From Mycetocola miduiensis (lineage in GTDB: Bacteria; Actinomycetota; Actinomycetes; Actinomycetales; Microbacteriaceae), in NCBI RefSeq assembly GCF_900115155.1, contig NZ_FOVM01000004.1:124001-188000 (forward strand): a stretch of 64,000 bases of DNA, given 5' to 3'. The translations under genes and the position numbers were made by a program. The number at the start of each line of letters is the position of its first letter. Position 1 is the first letter of the stretch. The notes below the pieces were generated by a model, which worked only from the letters and a program-made list of their open reading frames with translations, was not told the origin of the DNA and ran no database searches. This document shows, in pieces, positions 42,781 through 52,224 of this stretch.

Positions 42781-42786
42781 GTCAGA

Positions 42787-43455
42787 ATGCCCCTCGATAT
42801 CGCAGCCGCTGAGACGGCGCAGGTCGAAAGCGCCCGCCGGCGGAGGACCCGCGATCGGCTCACCGATGCGGCATACGAGGTGTTCGCAGAGACCGGGTTC
42901 CACGCGGCCTCCGTCGAGATGATCGCTGAACGGGCCGGATTCACCCGCGGTGCTTTCTACTCCAACTTCGACACGAAGGAAGAGCTCTTTTTCGCGCTCG
43001 CCGAGCGGGAGAACCGTATCCGACTCGAACGACTGCAGGAGGGTGTCGACGCCATTCTCCCCGAGCTCGATGGGGGATCGCTGACGGAGGCGACGCTCGG
43101 CGGGGTGGTCACGCGGTTCCTCGAACTTCAGGCAGACGATGCGCGCTGGTGCATGGTGCAGTCCGAGTTCAAGCTCCTGGCGATGAGGGACCCAGCCGTC
43201 GCTTCAAAGTTTCTCGCCTACCAGCGGGGCTTCCTCCAGCAACTCGCGGAGCGCATCGACGGCGCCGTGCGCTCGGTCGGGCTTCGATTCACCATGGACC
43301 CGATTGCCGCGATCGGCATCATCGTCAACGTCTACGAATCCGCCGTTCAGGAGGCGATCCTCGAGGGCGGCGACACCGGTGCAATCTCGGCTCCGCCCGT
43401 GGCGCGGTCCACGCTCCCGGCTCTGGTCCACGCGCTCACCGAACCTCTCGGCTGA
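42787..43455 (+). CDS. TetR/AcrR-family transcriptional regulator
   Basis: A 222-residue repressor. The N-terminal DNA-binding domain (about 15-65) has RDRLTDAAYEVFAETGFHAASVEMIAERAGFTRGAFYSNFDTKEELFFAL, the standard TetR helix-turn-helix. The rest is the helical ligand-binding domain. It probably represses both itself and the divergent MMPL/YhgE operon through the three operators at 42713-42762. An exported lipid-like or toxic compound would be the expected inducer (inference). Confidence 0.94.
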   Translation: MPLDIAAAETAQVESARRRRTRDRLTDAAYEVFAETGFHAASVEMIAERAGFTRGAFYSNFDTKEELFFALAERENRIRLERLQEGVDAILPELDGGSLTEATLGGVVTRFLELQADDARWCMVQSEFKLLAMRDPAVASKFLAYQRGFLQQLAERIDGAVRSVGLRFTMDPIAAIGIIVNVYESAVQEAILEGGDTGAISAPPVARSTLPALVHALTEPLG

Positions 43456-43463
43456 CCGTCGGG

Positions 43464-46232
43464 TCAGCGCCGTCGGCGCTCGAGCAGGCGGTATCCCGCC
43501 TTGCGAATCTCACTGAACCACAGCACGGCGGATGCCGCCACCACACACCACAGCCAGTGCGCCAGGTCGAGAGGTGTGGTTCCGAAGGCGACCTGGAGGA
43601 ATGGAACCTGGACGACGGCGACCTGCAGGAGCGCGGCGAGGGCAACTGATCCCCACAGCCACGGGTTGCTGAACAGCCCGTGGAACGCTGTGGTCGTCTC
43701 CGACCGCGCGTTGAAGGCGTTGAACAGTTGGGTGAAGACGAGGGTCGTGAACCCCGCTGTCCGCGCGACATCCAGCGAGTCGGACCCTTCGAGAAAGCCT
43801 CCGGGAAGGAACCGGTCGATCGTGGCGAGCGTCACCAGCGCCATGACCAGCCCGATGGACAGGATGCCCGCCCACATGCGCCCGTCGATGGCGCGGTCGG
43901 TGAGCTTCCGTGGCGCCCGCGCCATGACGTCATCGACCTCCGGGTCGACTCCCATGGCGAGGGCGGGGCCCGAGTCGGTCACGAGGTTGATCCACAGGAT
44001 CTGGGTCGCCAGAAGCGGAATCACGACGGTCTCGGTGCCCGCCCCGGCGAGACCCAGCGCGGCGGCGAACACGACGCCGAGGAATACGGTCAGCACCTCG
44101 CCCATGTTCGACGAGAGCAGATAACGCAGGAACTTCTTGATGTTGTCGAAGATCGCGCGACCCTGCCGGACGGCGGCGACGATGGTCGCGAAGTTGTCGT
44201 CGGCGAGGATCATCCGCGCCGCCTCTTTCGTGACCTCGGTGCCGGTGATGCCCATCGCGATGCCGATGTCTGCGGACTTCAGTGCCGGCGCGTCGTTGAC
44301 GCCGTCGCCGGTCATCGCCACGATGCGCCCGTCGGCCTGCAGCGCGTCGACGAGTCGCAGTTTGTGCAACGGGGCGACGCGCGCGAAGACGGAGACCGTC
44401 CTGGTGGCCTCGCGGAGCGCGTCGGCATCGAGGTCGTCGATCTCGGTGCCGGTGAGAGCTCGAGCTCCGCGCTTGACGATGCCCAGGTCGACGGCGATAC
44501 GCGTCGCCGTCGCCGGGTGGTCGCCGGTGATCATGACGATCCGGATGCCGGCCCGTTGCGCTTCGGCGATCGCGGCAGCCACCTCGCTGCGGGGCGGGTC
44601 GATGATACCGGCGGTGCCGGCATAGACCAGGTCGTGCTCCAGCGCCTCAGACACGTTGTCCTCGTCGTCCGAGATCGGGCGGTACGCCGCCCCCAACGTG
44701 CGGAACGCGTCGGAGGACAGGGCTTCGATGTCATCGAGGGCCTGCTGCCGACGCTCGTCCGTCAGCGGGACATCCGTCGTTCCGACCCGCAGCCGGGTGC
44801 AATTGGACAGGAGAACGTCCGGGGCTCCCTTGCTGAACAGCAGGGTCCTGCCGTCGGCGTCTGAATGCACCGTCGACATCATCTTGCGGTCGGACGTGAA
44901 CGGGATCTCCGCGCGACGCGTGAACCGGTCCATCCGGTCGGTGGTGCCGTCGAGTTTGCGTGCAGCGACGAGGAACGCCGCTTCGGTCGGGTCGCCTTCG
45001 ATCTCCCACCCGTCGTCTCGCTCGGAGAGTTGGGCGTTGTTGGCGAGCGCCCCGGCGGTCAGCAGAAGCCGTGCCTCGGTGTGGCCGTCGGCACTCAGCG
45101 AGGAACCGCCGCTGAGAACCTCGCCCAACGGCGTGTATCCGGTGCCCGTGACATCCGCCCTCCCCGACGCCGTGATCAGACGCTCGATCGTCATCTGGTT
45201 GCGTGTGAGGGTGCCCGTCTTGTCGGTGCAGATGACTGACGCGGAGCCCAGGGATTCGACGGCGCTCAGCTGTTTGACCACGGCGTTGCGGCGGGCCATC
45301 CGCTGGACCCCGATCGCGAGCACGAGGGACAGGATCGCCGGGAGTCCTTCAGGGACGGCGGCGACGGCGAGGGAGACTCCGAGCAGCAGCACCACGACGA
45401 AATCGCTGGGTGTCGATATCCCGTTGACGATGGTGATGGTTCCCATGACCACGATAGCGATGGCGATCACGGCGATCCCGAGCATCCGGCCGATGCGTGC
45501 GACCTCGAGGGAGAGCGGGGTGGGTTCCTCGGTCGTGGCGTCAAGCAGGTGGGCGATGGCGCCGACTTCGGTGTCCATCCCGGTTGCGGTGACCACCGCG
45601 CGGCCGACGCCCTGCACGACCGAGGTGCCCTTGAAGGCCATGTTCGTGCGGCCACCGAGCGGCACCGGGCCGGACAGCAGGCCTGGATGTTTCTCCACGG
45701 CTTCGCTCTCGCCTGTGAGCGACGCTTCGGCGATGCGGAGCGCACTCGCGCCGACGATGCGCGCGTCCGCTCCCACCGAGTCGCCCTCGCTGAGGGCGAG
45801 CAGGTCTCCACGCACGAGTTCCGAGGAGTGCACGGTCTCGAGTGCGCCGTCGCGGACGACGGTCGATGACGCCGCGGTCATGGTCGCCAGGGCCGCGACA
45901 GCGGAGGCGGCGCGGAACTCCTGAACGAACCCGAGTACCGCGTTGAGCACGACGATCGCGCTGATCACGATCGCGTCGATCGGCCAACCCTCAGCCCCCT
46001 CCGCCAGCCAGGCCGCCAGTGAGACGGCGACCGCGCCGAGCAGCAGGTAAATGAGGGGATCGTGGAACTGGGCCAGAAAGACGAGCCAGAGGGGCTTCGC
46101 CTTCACGCCGCGCAGTTCGTTCGGGCCGTCTTCGGTGAGGCGCTTCGCGGCTTCCGTGTGGGAGAGCCCACGCTCGAGGTCGACACCGAGCAGGTCTGCG
46201 ACCGCCTCAGCGCTTTCGAGCGACGGGTTCAT
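43464..46232 (-). CDS. P2-type cation-transporting ATPase (Ca2+-type)
   Basis: A 922-residue P-type ATPase. It has an N-terminal cation-ATPase domain (GLSHTEAAKRLTEDGPNEL), ten predicted helices, helix-4 AVPEGLPAIL (PEGL of Ca2+ pumps), the phosphorylation motif VICTDKTGTLTRNQM, TGD-region ITGDHPATA, hinge MTGDGVNDAPALK, and helix-6 ILWINLVTDSGPALAMG. This set fits the Ca2+/SERCA-like group rather than heavy-metal P1B pumps. I chose the ATG at 46232 (MNPSLESAE), 5 bases past the rnhA stop; the open frame beyond it only shadows rnhA. Confidence 0.93.
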   Translation of the reverse strand: MNPSLESAEAVADLLGVDLERGLSHTEAAKRLTEDGPNELRGVKAKPLWLVFLAQFHDPLIYLLLGAVAVSLAAWLAEGAEGWPIDAIVISAIVVLNAVLGFVQEFRAASAVAALATMTAASSTVVRDGALETVHSSELVRGDLLALSEGDSVGADARIVGASALRIAEASLTGESEAVEKHPGLLSGPVPLGGRTNMAFKGTSVVQGVGRAVVTATGMDTEVGAIAHLLDATTEEPTPLSLEVARIGRMLGIAVIAIAIVVMGTITIVNGISTPSDFVVVLLLGVSLAVAAVPEGLPAILSLVLAIGVQRMARRNAVVKQLSAVESLGSASVICTDKTGTLTRNQMTIERLITASGRADVTGTGYTPLGEVLSGGSSLSADGHTEARLLLTAGALANNAQLSERDDGWEIEGDPTEAAFLVAARKLDGTTDRMDRFTRRAEIPFTSDRKMMSTVHSDADGRTLLFSKGAPDVLLSNCTRLRVGTTDVPLTDERRQQALDDIEALSSDAFRTLGAAYRPISDDEDNVSEALEHDLVYAGTAGIIDPPRSEVAAAIAEAQRAGIRIVMITGDHPATATRIAVDLGIVKRGARALTGTEIDDLDADALREATRTVSVFARVAPLHKLRLVDALQADGRIVAMTGDGVNDAPALKSADIGIAMGITGTEVTKEAARMILADDNFATIVAAVRQGRAIFDNIKKFLRYLLSSNMGEVLTVFLGVVFAAALGLAGAGTETVVIPLLATQILWINLVTDSGPALAMGVDPEVDDVMARAPRKLTDRAIDGRMWAGILSIGLVMALVTLATIDRFLPGGFLEGSDSLDVARTAGFTTLVFTQLFNAFNARSETTTAFHGLFSNPWLWGSVALAALLQVAVVQVPFLQVAFGTTPLDLAHWLWCVVAASAVLWFSEIRKAGYRLLERRRR

Positions 46233-46237
46233 CGGGA

Positions 46238-46924
46238 TCAGATCAGGCTGCGGAGGAGTGCTTCGGCGCTGACGCCTTCCTGACGGGCTCGCTCGTGCAA
46301 ACGGATGTGCTCGTCGTCGGTCAGCCACAGCGTGACCTCGTGCAGGTCGGGATCGTCGAGGGAGAACAGGGCCAGTTCGCTGTCCGCAGCGACGGCGTCG
46401 TCGAGCGCGCCGACCGGTGCCGGCGTGGTTCCTGGCTCGGCGGCATCCGTTGCGCCGCCTTCGCGCGGCCAGCCCGGCCCGTGGGGGATCGGCCGGCCGG
46501 CCTGGAACGCCTCGGAGACAGCGCGGGCGCGGGCGTCGGCGGCTTCGTTCAACGGGTGGCCGGCGTGGCCGCGCACCCACTCGAACCGGTAGTTGCGCCC
46601 GGCCATGGCCTCGTCGAGCTCCTTGATGATCTCGAGGTTCATCACCGGTTTGCCGTCGCTCTTGCGCCAGCCCTTGGCCTTCCAGCTGCGCATCCACTTG
46701 GTGACCGTGTTGATCACGTACTGGCTGTCGCAGAGCACGAGAAGGTCGTCGTCGAGGTGTGCCGTCGCGCGGAACAGTTCGAGTACGGCCTTGAGTTCAC
46801 CCTGGTTATTCGTGGCGTGCTTCCAGCCGCCTGCCGCCCAGTGTGCGTCGTCGACGTACCACGCCCAGCCGGCCGGGCCGGGGTTGCCGAGGGCTGAGCC
46901 GTCTGCGGCAGCGGTGATCGTCAT
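46238..46924 (-). CDS. rnhA: Ribonuclease HI with C-terminal extension
   Basis: A 228-residue protein whose first ~145 residues are RNase HI: AADGSALGNPGPAGWAW (catalytic Asp), NNQGELKAVLE (Glu), LLVLCDSQYVIN (Asp), and VRGHAGHPLNEAADARAR (His and Asp). It cuts RNA in RNA-DNA hybrids. The remaining ~80 residues are an acidic linker and a segment LWLTDDEHIRLHERARQEGVSAEALLRSLI resembling a ribbon-helix-helix. I chose the ATG at 46924, with TACGAT 7 bases upstream. Confidence 0.92.
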   Translation of the reverse strand: MTITAAADGSALGNPGPAGWAWYVDDAHWAAGGWKHATNNQGELKAVLELFRATAHLDDDLLVLCDSQYVINTVTKWMRSWKAKGWRKSDGKPVMNLEIIKELDEAMAGRNYRFEWVRGHAGHPLNEAADARARAVSEAFQAGRPIPHGPGWPREGGATDAAEPGTTPAPVGALDDAVAADSELALFSLDDPDLHEVTLWLTDDEHIRLHERARQEGVSAEALLRSLI

Positions 46925-46931
46925 GGCTTCA

Positions 46932-46937
46932 ATCGTA
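46932..46937 (-). promoter_or_regulatory. Leaderless-type -10 box for rnhA
   Basis: TACGAT on the minus strand, 7 bases before the rnhA ATG at 46924. Confidence 0.6.
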
Positions 46938-46954
46938 TCGGGCGCGCGGGAGCG

Positions 46955-47046
46955 GCTTTGCTCGGTCACTAGTGGCTGTAGCGGCCGTTGCTCGGTCGCT
47001 ACTGGCTGGGTTCCGTTGCGAAACGTGACCGATAGCGACCGAGCAA
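46955..47046. repeat. Clustered GCTCGGTCRCTA repeats (two direct, one inverted); possible purL terminator
   Basis: TTGCTCGGTCACTA and TTGCTCGGTCGCTA occur as direct copies (from about 46957 and 46988), each followed by a TGGCTG. An inverted copy AGCGACCGAGCAA lies at 47034-47046 and pairs perfectly over 13 bp with 46988-47000. The hairpin lies 17 bases past the purL stop and could end that transcript; the third copy makes alternative hairpins possible. Confidence 0.65.
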
Positions 47047-47062
47047 AGGCCGGCGGGGCGAC

Positions 47063-49357
47063 CTACGCGAACGCCGTCGGCAGCGTGGCCGTGTGCGTCG
47101 CGCGCAGCTCGTCGATGCTCGCCGTGAACAGGTCCTGGATCTCGAGTGACGAACTCGCATTGTCGGTCACGCCGATGCGCAGCACCGGGTAGTCGCGCCC
47201 TTCGCACAGGCCCCGGAACTTCACGTCGTCTTCACGCGGCACCGAAACGAGCACCCGGCCGGTCGACTCGGAGAACAGTGCGGTCGCGACATCCACACCG
47301 TCGCGCTCAAGGATCTCACCGAGCCAGACGCGAGCGCCAACTCCGAACCGCATCACACTCTCGGCGAGGGCCTGCGCGAGGCCGCCGTCGGAGAGGTCGT
47401 GCGCTGAGGCGATGATGGACGACTGCGATCCCGCGTGAAGGAGGGCAGCCAGGTCCTTCTCCCGGTCGAAGTCGACAGCGGGCGGAAGTCCGCCGAGGTG
47501 GTCGTGGACGGTGCCGGCCCACGCCGATCCGGAGAGCTCTTCGCGGGTGATACCGAGGAGGTAGATGTTGTCGCCCTCGTCCTGCCAGCCGCTCGGCACG
47601 CGACGAGCGACGTCGTCGATGACACCGAGCACACCGACGACAGGCGTCGGGAAGATCGGGGTGTCGCCGGTCTGGTTGTAGAACGAGACGTTCCCGCCCG
47701 TGACGGGCACTTCGAGCGCGAGGCAGCCGTCCGACAGGCCCTCGACGGCCTGCGAGAACTGCCACATCACCTCGGGGTTCTCCGGCGAGCCGAAGTTGAG
47801 GCAGTCCGTCACCGCGGCCGGAACGGCACCGGTGCAGGCAACGTTGCGGTACGCCTCAGCGAGGGCGAGTTTCGCGCCGAGCGACGGGTCGAGCTGGCAG
47901 TAGCGGCCGTTCGCGTCGGTGGCGATGGCGAACCCGAGGCCGGACTCCTCGTCAACGCGGATCATGCCGCCGTCGTCGGGGAACGCCAGCGCCGTGTTGC
48001 CCATGACGTAGTAGTCGTACTGGTCGGTGATCCAGCTCTTGTCCGCGAGGTTGGCCGAACCGAGCAGGGAGAAGAACTGGGAACGGAGCGTTGCGGCATC
48101 CGTCGGTCGTTCGAGAGCGGATGCCGTGTCGGCCTGCAGCGCGTCAAGCCAGACCGGGTACGCGATGGGGCGTTCGTAGACCGGGCCGTCGACCGCAACG
48201 GTCGACGGGTCGACGTTGACGATCTCTTCGCCGTGCCAGTTGATGACGAGCCGGCCGGTGTCGGTGACTTCGCCGAGAACGGATGTTTCGACATCCCATT
48301 TCGCGGTGACCGCGAGGAACGCGTCGAGCTTGCCTGGTTCCACCACAGCCATCATGCGTTCCTGCGACTCGGACATGAGGATTTCCTCAGGCGTGAGCGA
48401 CGGGTCGCGGAGGAGGGTGTTCGACAGTTCGACGAACATGCCGCCGTCACCGTTCGCGGCGAGTTCGCTTGTCGCACAGGAAATGCCTGCGGCACCGAGG
48501 TCCTGGATGCCCTCGACGAGCTTCTCCTTGTACAACTCGAGGCAGCACTCGATGAGCACCTTCTCGGCGAACGGGTCGCCGACCTGGACGGCCGGGCGCT
48601 TGGTCGGGCCTGCGGCGTCGAACGAGTCGGAGGCGAGGATCGACGCGCCGCCGATCCCGTCGCCGCCGGTACGGGCACCGAACAGCACGATCTTGTTGCC
48701 GACACCGGAGGCGTTGGCGAGGTGGAGGTCCTCGTGCCGGAGAACTCCGACCGACAGCGCGTTGACGAGCGGGTTGCCCTGGTAGACCTTGTCGAAGTAG
48801 GTTTCGCCACCGATGTTCGGCAGGCCGAGACAGTTGCCGTAGAACGAGATACCGCTCGTAACGCCGTGCGCGACTCGTGCGGTGTCGGGGTCATCGATCG
48901 CGCCGAACCGCAGCTGGTCCATCACGGCCACCGGGCGGGCGCCCATCGAGATGATGTCGCGGACGATACCGCCGACGCCGGTCGCCGCGCCCTGGAACGG
49001 CTCGATGTAGGACGGGTGGTTGTGGCTCTCGACTTTGAAGGTGACGGCCCAGCCCTCACCGATGTCGACGACGCCGGCGTTCTCGCCCATTCCGACCATG
49101 AGGTTCTTCTTCATGGCAGGGGTGACCTTCTGGCCGAACTGCCGCAGGTAGATCTTGCTCGACTTGTACGAGCAGTGTTCGCTCCACATCACGGAGTACA
49201 TGGCGAGCTCGCCCGACGTGGGGCGACGACCGAGGATCTCCTTGATTTTCTCGTACTCGTCGGGCTTGAGCCCAAGTGCTGCGTACGGCTGCTCCTTCTC
49301 AGGAGTGGCGATGGCGTTCGAGACGGTGTCGGCAACAGAGGTTGCGGGGATGCTCAC
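47063..49357 (-). CDS. purL: Phosphoribosylformylglycinamidine synthase subunit PurL
   Basis: A 764-residue small-form FGAM synthase catalytic subunit that makes FGAM from FGAR, ATP and ammonia supplied by PurQ. Seen are [76 protein letters not shown] and [11 protein letters not shown]. The C-terminal glutaminase domain of long PurL is absent, and purQ and purS are encoded at 53-54 kb. GTG start with AGGAG 12 bases upstream. A single-gene unit here. Confidence 0.96.
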   Translation of the reverse strand: MSIPATSVADTVSNAIATPEKEQPYAALGLKPDEYEKIKEILGRRPTSGELAMYSVMWSEHCSYKSSKIYLRQFGQKVTPAMKKNLMVGMGENAGVVDIGEGWAVTFKVESHNHPSYIEPFQGAATGVGGIVRDIISMGARPVAVMDQLRFGAIDDPDTARVAHGVTSGISFYGNCLGLPNIGGETYFDKVYQGNPLVNALSVGVLRHEDLHLANASGVGNKIVLFGARTGGDGIGGASILASDSFDAAGPTKRPAVQVGDPFAEKVLIECCLELYKEKLVEGIQDLGAAGISCATSELAANGDGGMFVELSNTLLRDPSLTPEEILMSESQERMMAVVEPGKLDAFLAVTAKWDVETSVLGEVTDTGRLVINWHGEEIVNVDPSTVAVDGPVYERPIAYPVWLDALQADTASALERPTDAATLRSQFFSLLGSANLADKSWITDQYDYYVMGNTALAFPDDGGMIRVDEESGLGFAIATDANGRYCQLDPSLGAKLALAEAYRNVACTGAVPAAVTDCLNFGSPENPEVMWQFSQAVEGLSDGCLALEVPVTGGNVSFYNQTGDTPIFPTPVVGVLGVIDDVARRVPSGWQDEGDNIYLLGITREELSGSAWAGTVHDHLGGLPPAVDFDREKDLAALLHAGSQSSIIASAHDLSDGGLAQALAESVMRFGVGARVWLGEILERDGVDVATALFSESTGRVLVSVPREDDVKFRGLCEGRDYPVLRIGVTDNASSSLEIQDLFTASIDELRATHTATLPTAFA

Positions 49358-49440
49358 GAGGGGAAGGCTCCTAGATCGAGGGGTGCCGGATACCCCAATT
49401 CTATCCGGGCACGCGAGAGCCTCCTGCCCGGTCGTTTCCG

Positions 49441-49902
49441 CTAGCGCTCGCCGCCGGGAGGGCCGATCGTCAAGAGGGTCGCGAAGATCGCGACGACGGC
49501 AAGGACGAACAGCACGATCAGCAGGACCGGGTGGCTGAGGAACCAGCGCAGAAGGCGGTCGATCCAGCCCGTGTCGCGCGGATCATCCGTCTGGGTGCGT
49601 CGCCAGTCGCCGTCGAGGCGCCCCGAGCGGTCGGCCCAGAGGTCGAACGGGATCGTCGCGTACGGCACCACGGCTGTGACCACCCCGAGAGCGATGAGCG
49701 GGATGCTCCAGCGCTGGTTCAGGCCGACGAGAACCGAGGTTCCCGCATACGCCAGGAATATGAACCCGTGGATCGACCCCCCGACCCGCACACCGAGATC
49801 GCCGAGGTCCCACACGTATTTCATGAGCAGCCCGACAATCAGCAGCGTCCAGGTCACCGCCTCGGCGAAAGCGAGCGTGCGGTAGAACAGGCGGGGAGAC
49901 AC
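49441..49902 (-). CDS. DUF3817 family membrane protein
   Basis: A 153-residue integral membrane protein with four helices: [72 protein letters not shown], and a C-terminal [19 protein letters not shown], the last after an acidic loop. The first three match DUF3817. I chose the GTG at 49902, eight bases after GGAG. Function unknown. Confidence 0.85.
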   Translation of the reverse strand: MSPRLFYRTLAFAEAVTWTLLIVGLLMKYVWDLGDLGVRVGGSIHGFIFLAYAGTSVLVGLNQRWSIPLIALGVVTAVVPYATIPFDLWADRSGRLDGDWRRTQTDDPRDTGWIDRLLRWFLSHPVLLIVLFVLAVVAIFATLLTIGPPGGER

Positions 49903-50129
49903 AGGGAACACTCCAGGGGGGAAGGCGGCCGCTGGCGAGGAGGCGTTGTGGCCGGAAAATCGGGATGCTTTCATCCTCGCAGCCGCGTGAACTCCGCGCG
50001 TCGTCCTAAAGTCCTAATCGTCACCCGCTCTCCGGCATGGTGCGCTGATCTCCGCCGTTCGGGGGATGCAGGCCGGCTCAGTTCCCTGCCAGAGTAGGAG
50101 GACCCCCCCCAATCTACTTCAGGAGCAGA

Positions 50130-51035
50130 ATGCCCACGGGAGTCCCCATCGAATTCGCCGGCGTCACCAAACGCTTCGGCCCGGTCGCCGCCGTCTCAGA
50201 CCTCAGTTTCCGGGTCGAACCCGGGCGGGTCACCGGTTTCCTCGGCCCCAATGGCGCTGGCAAAACAACGACACTCCGGATGTTGCTCGGCCTCGTCACC
50301 CCGACCGCCGGATCGGCGACCATCGGAGGGGTGCGGTACCGCGACCTTCTGTCGCCGCTCAGTTCGGTGGGATCGGCTCTCGAAGCAGCAAGCTTCCACC
50401 CAGGCAGGACCGCTCGCGACCACCTCGGTGTGTACGCGAAGGCGGCACGCATCGACCCGAAACAGGTTCCCATCGTCCTCGACACCGTCGGACTGACCGA
50501 GCACGCCGCCCGCCGGGTCGGCGGTTACTCGCTCGGCATGCGGCAGCGGCTCGGCCTTGCGTTCGCGCTCCTCGGCGACCCGGGAGTCCTCGTTCTCGAC
50601 GAGCCGATCAACGGGCTCGACCCCGAGGGCATCAAGTGGATACGTGGTTTCCTGCGCCAGCTCGCAGTGGAGGGCCGCACCGTCCTCATCTCGTCGCACC
50701 TGCTCAGCGAAGTCCAGCAGAGCGTTGACGAGGTCGTCATCATCGCTCGGGGCACGCTGGTGCACCGCGGACCACTGTCCAGCCTCGAGATCGAAGGTGC
50801 TGCAACGAAAGTGATCGTCGACTCCCCGAATCGTGACCAGCTCGTCGCCGCTCTCGGCGCAGCATCCGCCACCTTCGAGGAAGCCCGGGCCGGCATCCTC
50901 GTCACCGGGCTTGAACCGGGGCAGGTCGGGCATATCGCCTTCGCGGCCGGAGTGGAGGTGAGTTCGCTGCATCGACAGAAATCGGGGCTCGAGGACTCAT
51001 TCCTCGCTTTGGTCGGAGAGGGAGGATCGCTGTGA
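50130..51035 (+). CDS. ABC exporter ATP-binding protein (BcrA-like)
   Basis: A 301-residue ATPase. Walker A is GPNGAGKTT (39-47), the signature is YSLGMRQRLGLAFALLGD (SLGMRQR form common in bacitracin-type exporters), Walker B is VLVLDEPINGLDPEGI, and SSHLLSEVQQSVD follows. CAGGAGCAGA precedes the ATG. Overlaps the permease start (GTGA). Substrate unknown, possibly an antimicrobial peptide or lipid. Confidence 0.93.
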   Translation: MPTGVPIEFAGVTKRFGPVAAVSDLSFRVEPGRVTGFLGPNGAGKTTTLRMLLGLVTPTAGSATIGGVRYRDLLSPLSSVGSALEAASFHPGRTARDHLGVYAKAARIDPKQVPIVLDTVGLTEHAARRVGGYSLGMRQRLGLAFALLGDPGVLVLDEPINGLDPEGIKWIRGFLRQLAVEGRTVLISSHLLSEVQQSVDEVVIIARGTLVHRGPLSSLEIEGAATKVIVDSPNRDQLVAALGAASATFEEARAGILVTGLEPGQVGHIAFAAGVEVSSLHRQKSGLEDSFLALVGEGGSL

Positions 51036-51856
51036 ACATGTTCCTTCCCGCATTGCGCGCCGAGGTCGCGAAGATCCTCACCACGAGGATCTGGTGGGTC
51101 CTCGCGATAATCCTCGTCGTCTACATCGTTTTCATTTCCGGTGGTCTCGGCGCCCTGTTCGGGTTCTTCTCCACGTCCGAGGGCCAGGCCACGGAGCAGG
51201 CGCCGCCGACGGAGTTCCTCGCGCCCATGCTCTACGGCTCGGTCAGCACGTTCGGGTATGTGTTCCCGGTGCTCCTCGGCGCACTCGCCGTCACGAGCGA
51301 GTACCGGCACCAGATGCTCACGCCGACGTTCCTCGCGACCCCGAAGCGCGGCCTCGTGCTTGGCGCGAAAAGCACCGCACTGCTGTTCTTCGGGGCGATC
51401 TACGGCGTGGTCGGTGTGATCGCGTCTGTGGGTGCTGGTGCTGGGGCTCTGACCCTGTTCGGGCTCGACACCCAGCTGGACAACAGTGAAACCTGGGCGA
51501 TGATCGGCAGGGGAGTGCTCGCGCTCGCCCTGTGGGCGGTCATCGGTGTCGGACTCGGTGCACTCATCCCGAACCAGGTCGCCGCGATCGTCGTGATCCT
51601 CGCGTTCACCCAGTTCGTCGAGCCGACGCTCCGTGCGGTGACCATGTTCGCCGACTGGGCGGCATCGCTCGGGCGGTTCCTGCCTGGCGCGGCCAGTGAC
51701 GCACTCGTCGGCGCGCCCAGCCTCTTCGGAGTCGGGGCCACCGGCCCGGGTGTCGATCCGCTGGAGTGGTGGCAGGGCGGCCTCCTGCTCGCCGCGCTCG
51801 CCCTCGTACTCACCGTGCTCGGCTACTTCGTGTCGTGGAAGCGGGATGTGACTTGA
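51032..51856 (+). CDS. ABC exporter permease subunit
   Basis: A 274-residue membrane protein with six helices of the ABC-2 type used by BcrB-like exporters: a helix near 20-40 (IWWVLAIILVVYIVFISGGL), YVFPVLLGALAVTSEYRHQMLTPTFLATPKR, and IVVILAFTQFVEPTLRAVTMF. The start is GTG 51032, overlapping the ATPase stop; ATG 51038 is an alternative two codons later. Confidence 0.9.
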   Translation: MNMFLPALRAEVAKILTTRIWWVLAIILVVYIVFISGGLGALFGFFSTSEGQATEQAPPTEFLAPMLYGSVSTFGYVFPVLLGALAVTSEYRHQMLTPTFLATPKRGLVLGAKSTALLFFGAIYGVVGVIASVGAGAGALTLFGLDTQLDNSETWAMIGRGVLALALWAVIGVGLGALIPNQVAAIVVILAFTQFVEPTLRAVTMFADWAASLGRFLPGAASDALVGAPSLFGVGATGPGVDPLEWWQGGLLLAALALVLTVLGYFVSWKRDVT

Positions 51857-51884
51857 TCCTGGCCCGACCCGAAACCCCACGAGT

Positions 51885-51921
51885 GGCTCCCTAAGCCGGC
51901 GATATCGCCCGGCGGGGGGCC
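51885..51921 (+). terminator. Terminator after ABC exporter
   Basis: A two-part stem: GGCTCCC (51885-51891) with 51915-51921, and inner GCCGGCGAT (51895-51903) with 51904-51913 (one bulge), followed by GTTTGT. It resembles the hairpin at 53024-53066 in both arms and the CGGCGATRTCGCC core. Confidence 0.7.
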
Positions 51922-52045
51922 GTTTGTGGTCTCTCGGATGCCCCGTACCGAGCCAAGCGGCGATCCGTCTCATCCTCCCGGGGCGACGCGCAGGTACCGC
52001 ACGTTTGCGAGAATCCGGGCATCACCTGCGCGAGGGGAGCCGATC

Positions 52046-52224
52046 ATGTCCGCAACCGATGGTTCGCCCAGCGCCGTCACGGCCGAATCGCTGGCTCTCG
52101 TCGCAGGGGCGGCGGGCTTCCTGGTGATGGGAGTCGTCGGCATCATCGCTGCTGGCGGAGAACCGGTGCCATTATCTGGTCGTGGATCTGCCGGGGCAAC
52201 CGCTGCGGGAGGGGCTGCGGGGCC
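52046..52224 (+). other. 5' part of a frameshifted membrane-protein gene
   Basis: A strong ribosome site (GAGGGGAG, 6 bases before ATG 52046) starts MSATDGSPSAVTAESLALVAGAAGFLVMGVVGIIAAGG and more, a good first membrane helix. The frame then leaves homology-like sequence just as the frame of the next feature begins. One extra G in the run GGGG (52219-52222) would join both parts into a continuous ~317-residue protein (GAAGAVLFPFASALIV across the joint). So the gene is either frameshifted in nature or the run was miscalled. Confidence 0.6.

Noticed and set aside
40461-42812. Long plus-strand open frames opposite the MMPL gene
   Set aside because: Charged shadow translations without domains. 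The minus-strand protein has clear RND helices and motifs.
43464-46697. P-type ATPase extended to 1077 codons
   Set aside because: The extra N-terminal 155 codons lie entirely on rnhA in another frame and look like shadow sequence. MNPSLE matches the usual family start.
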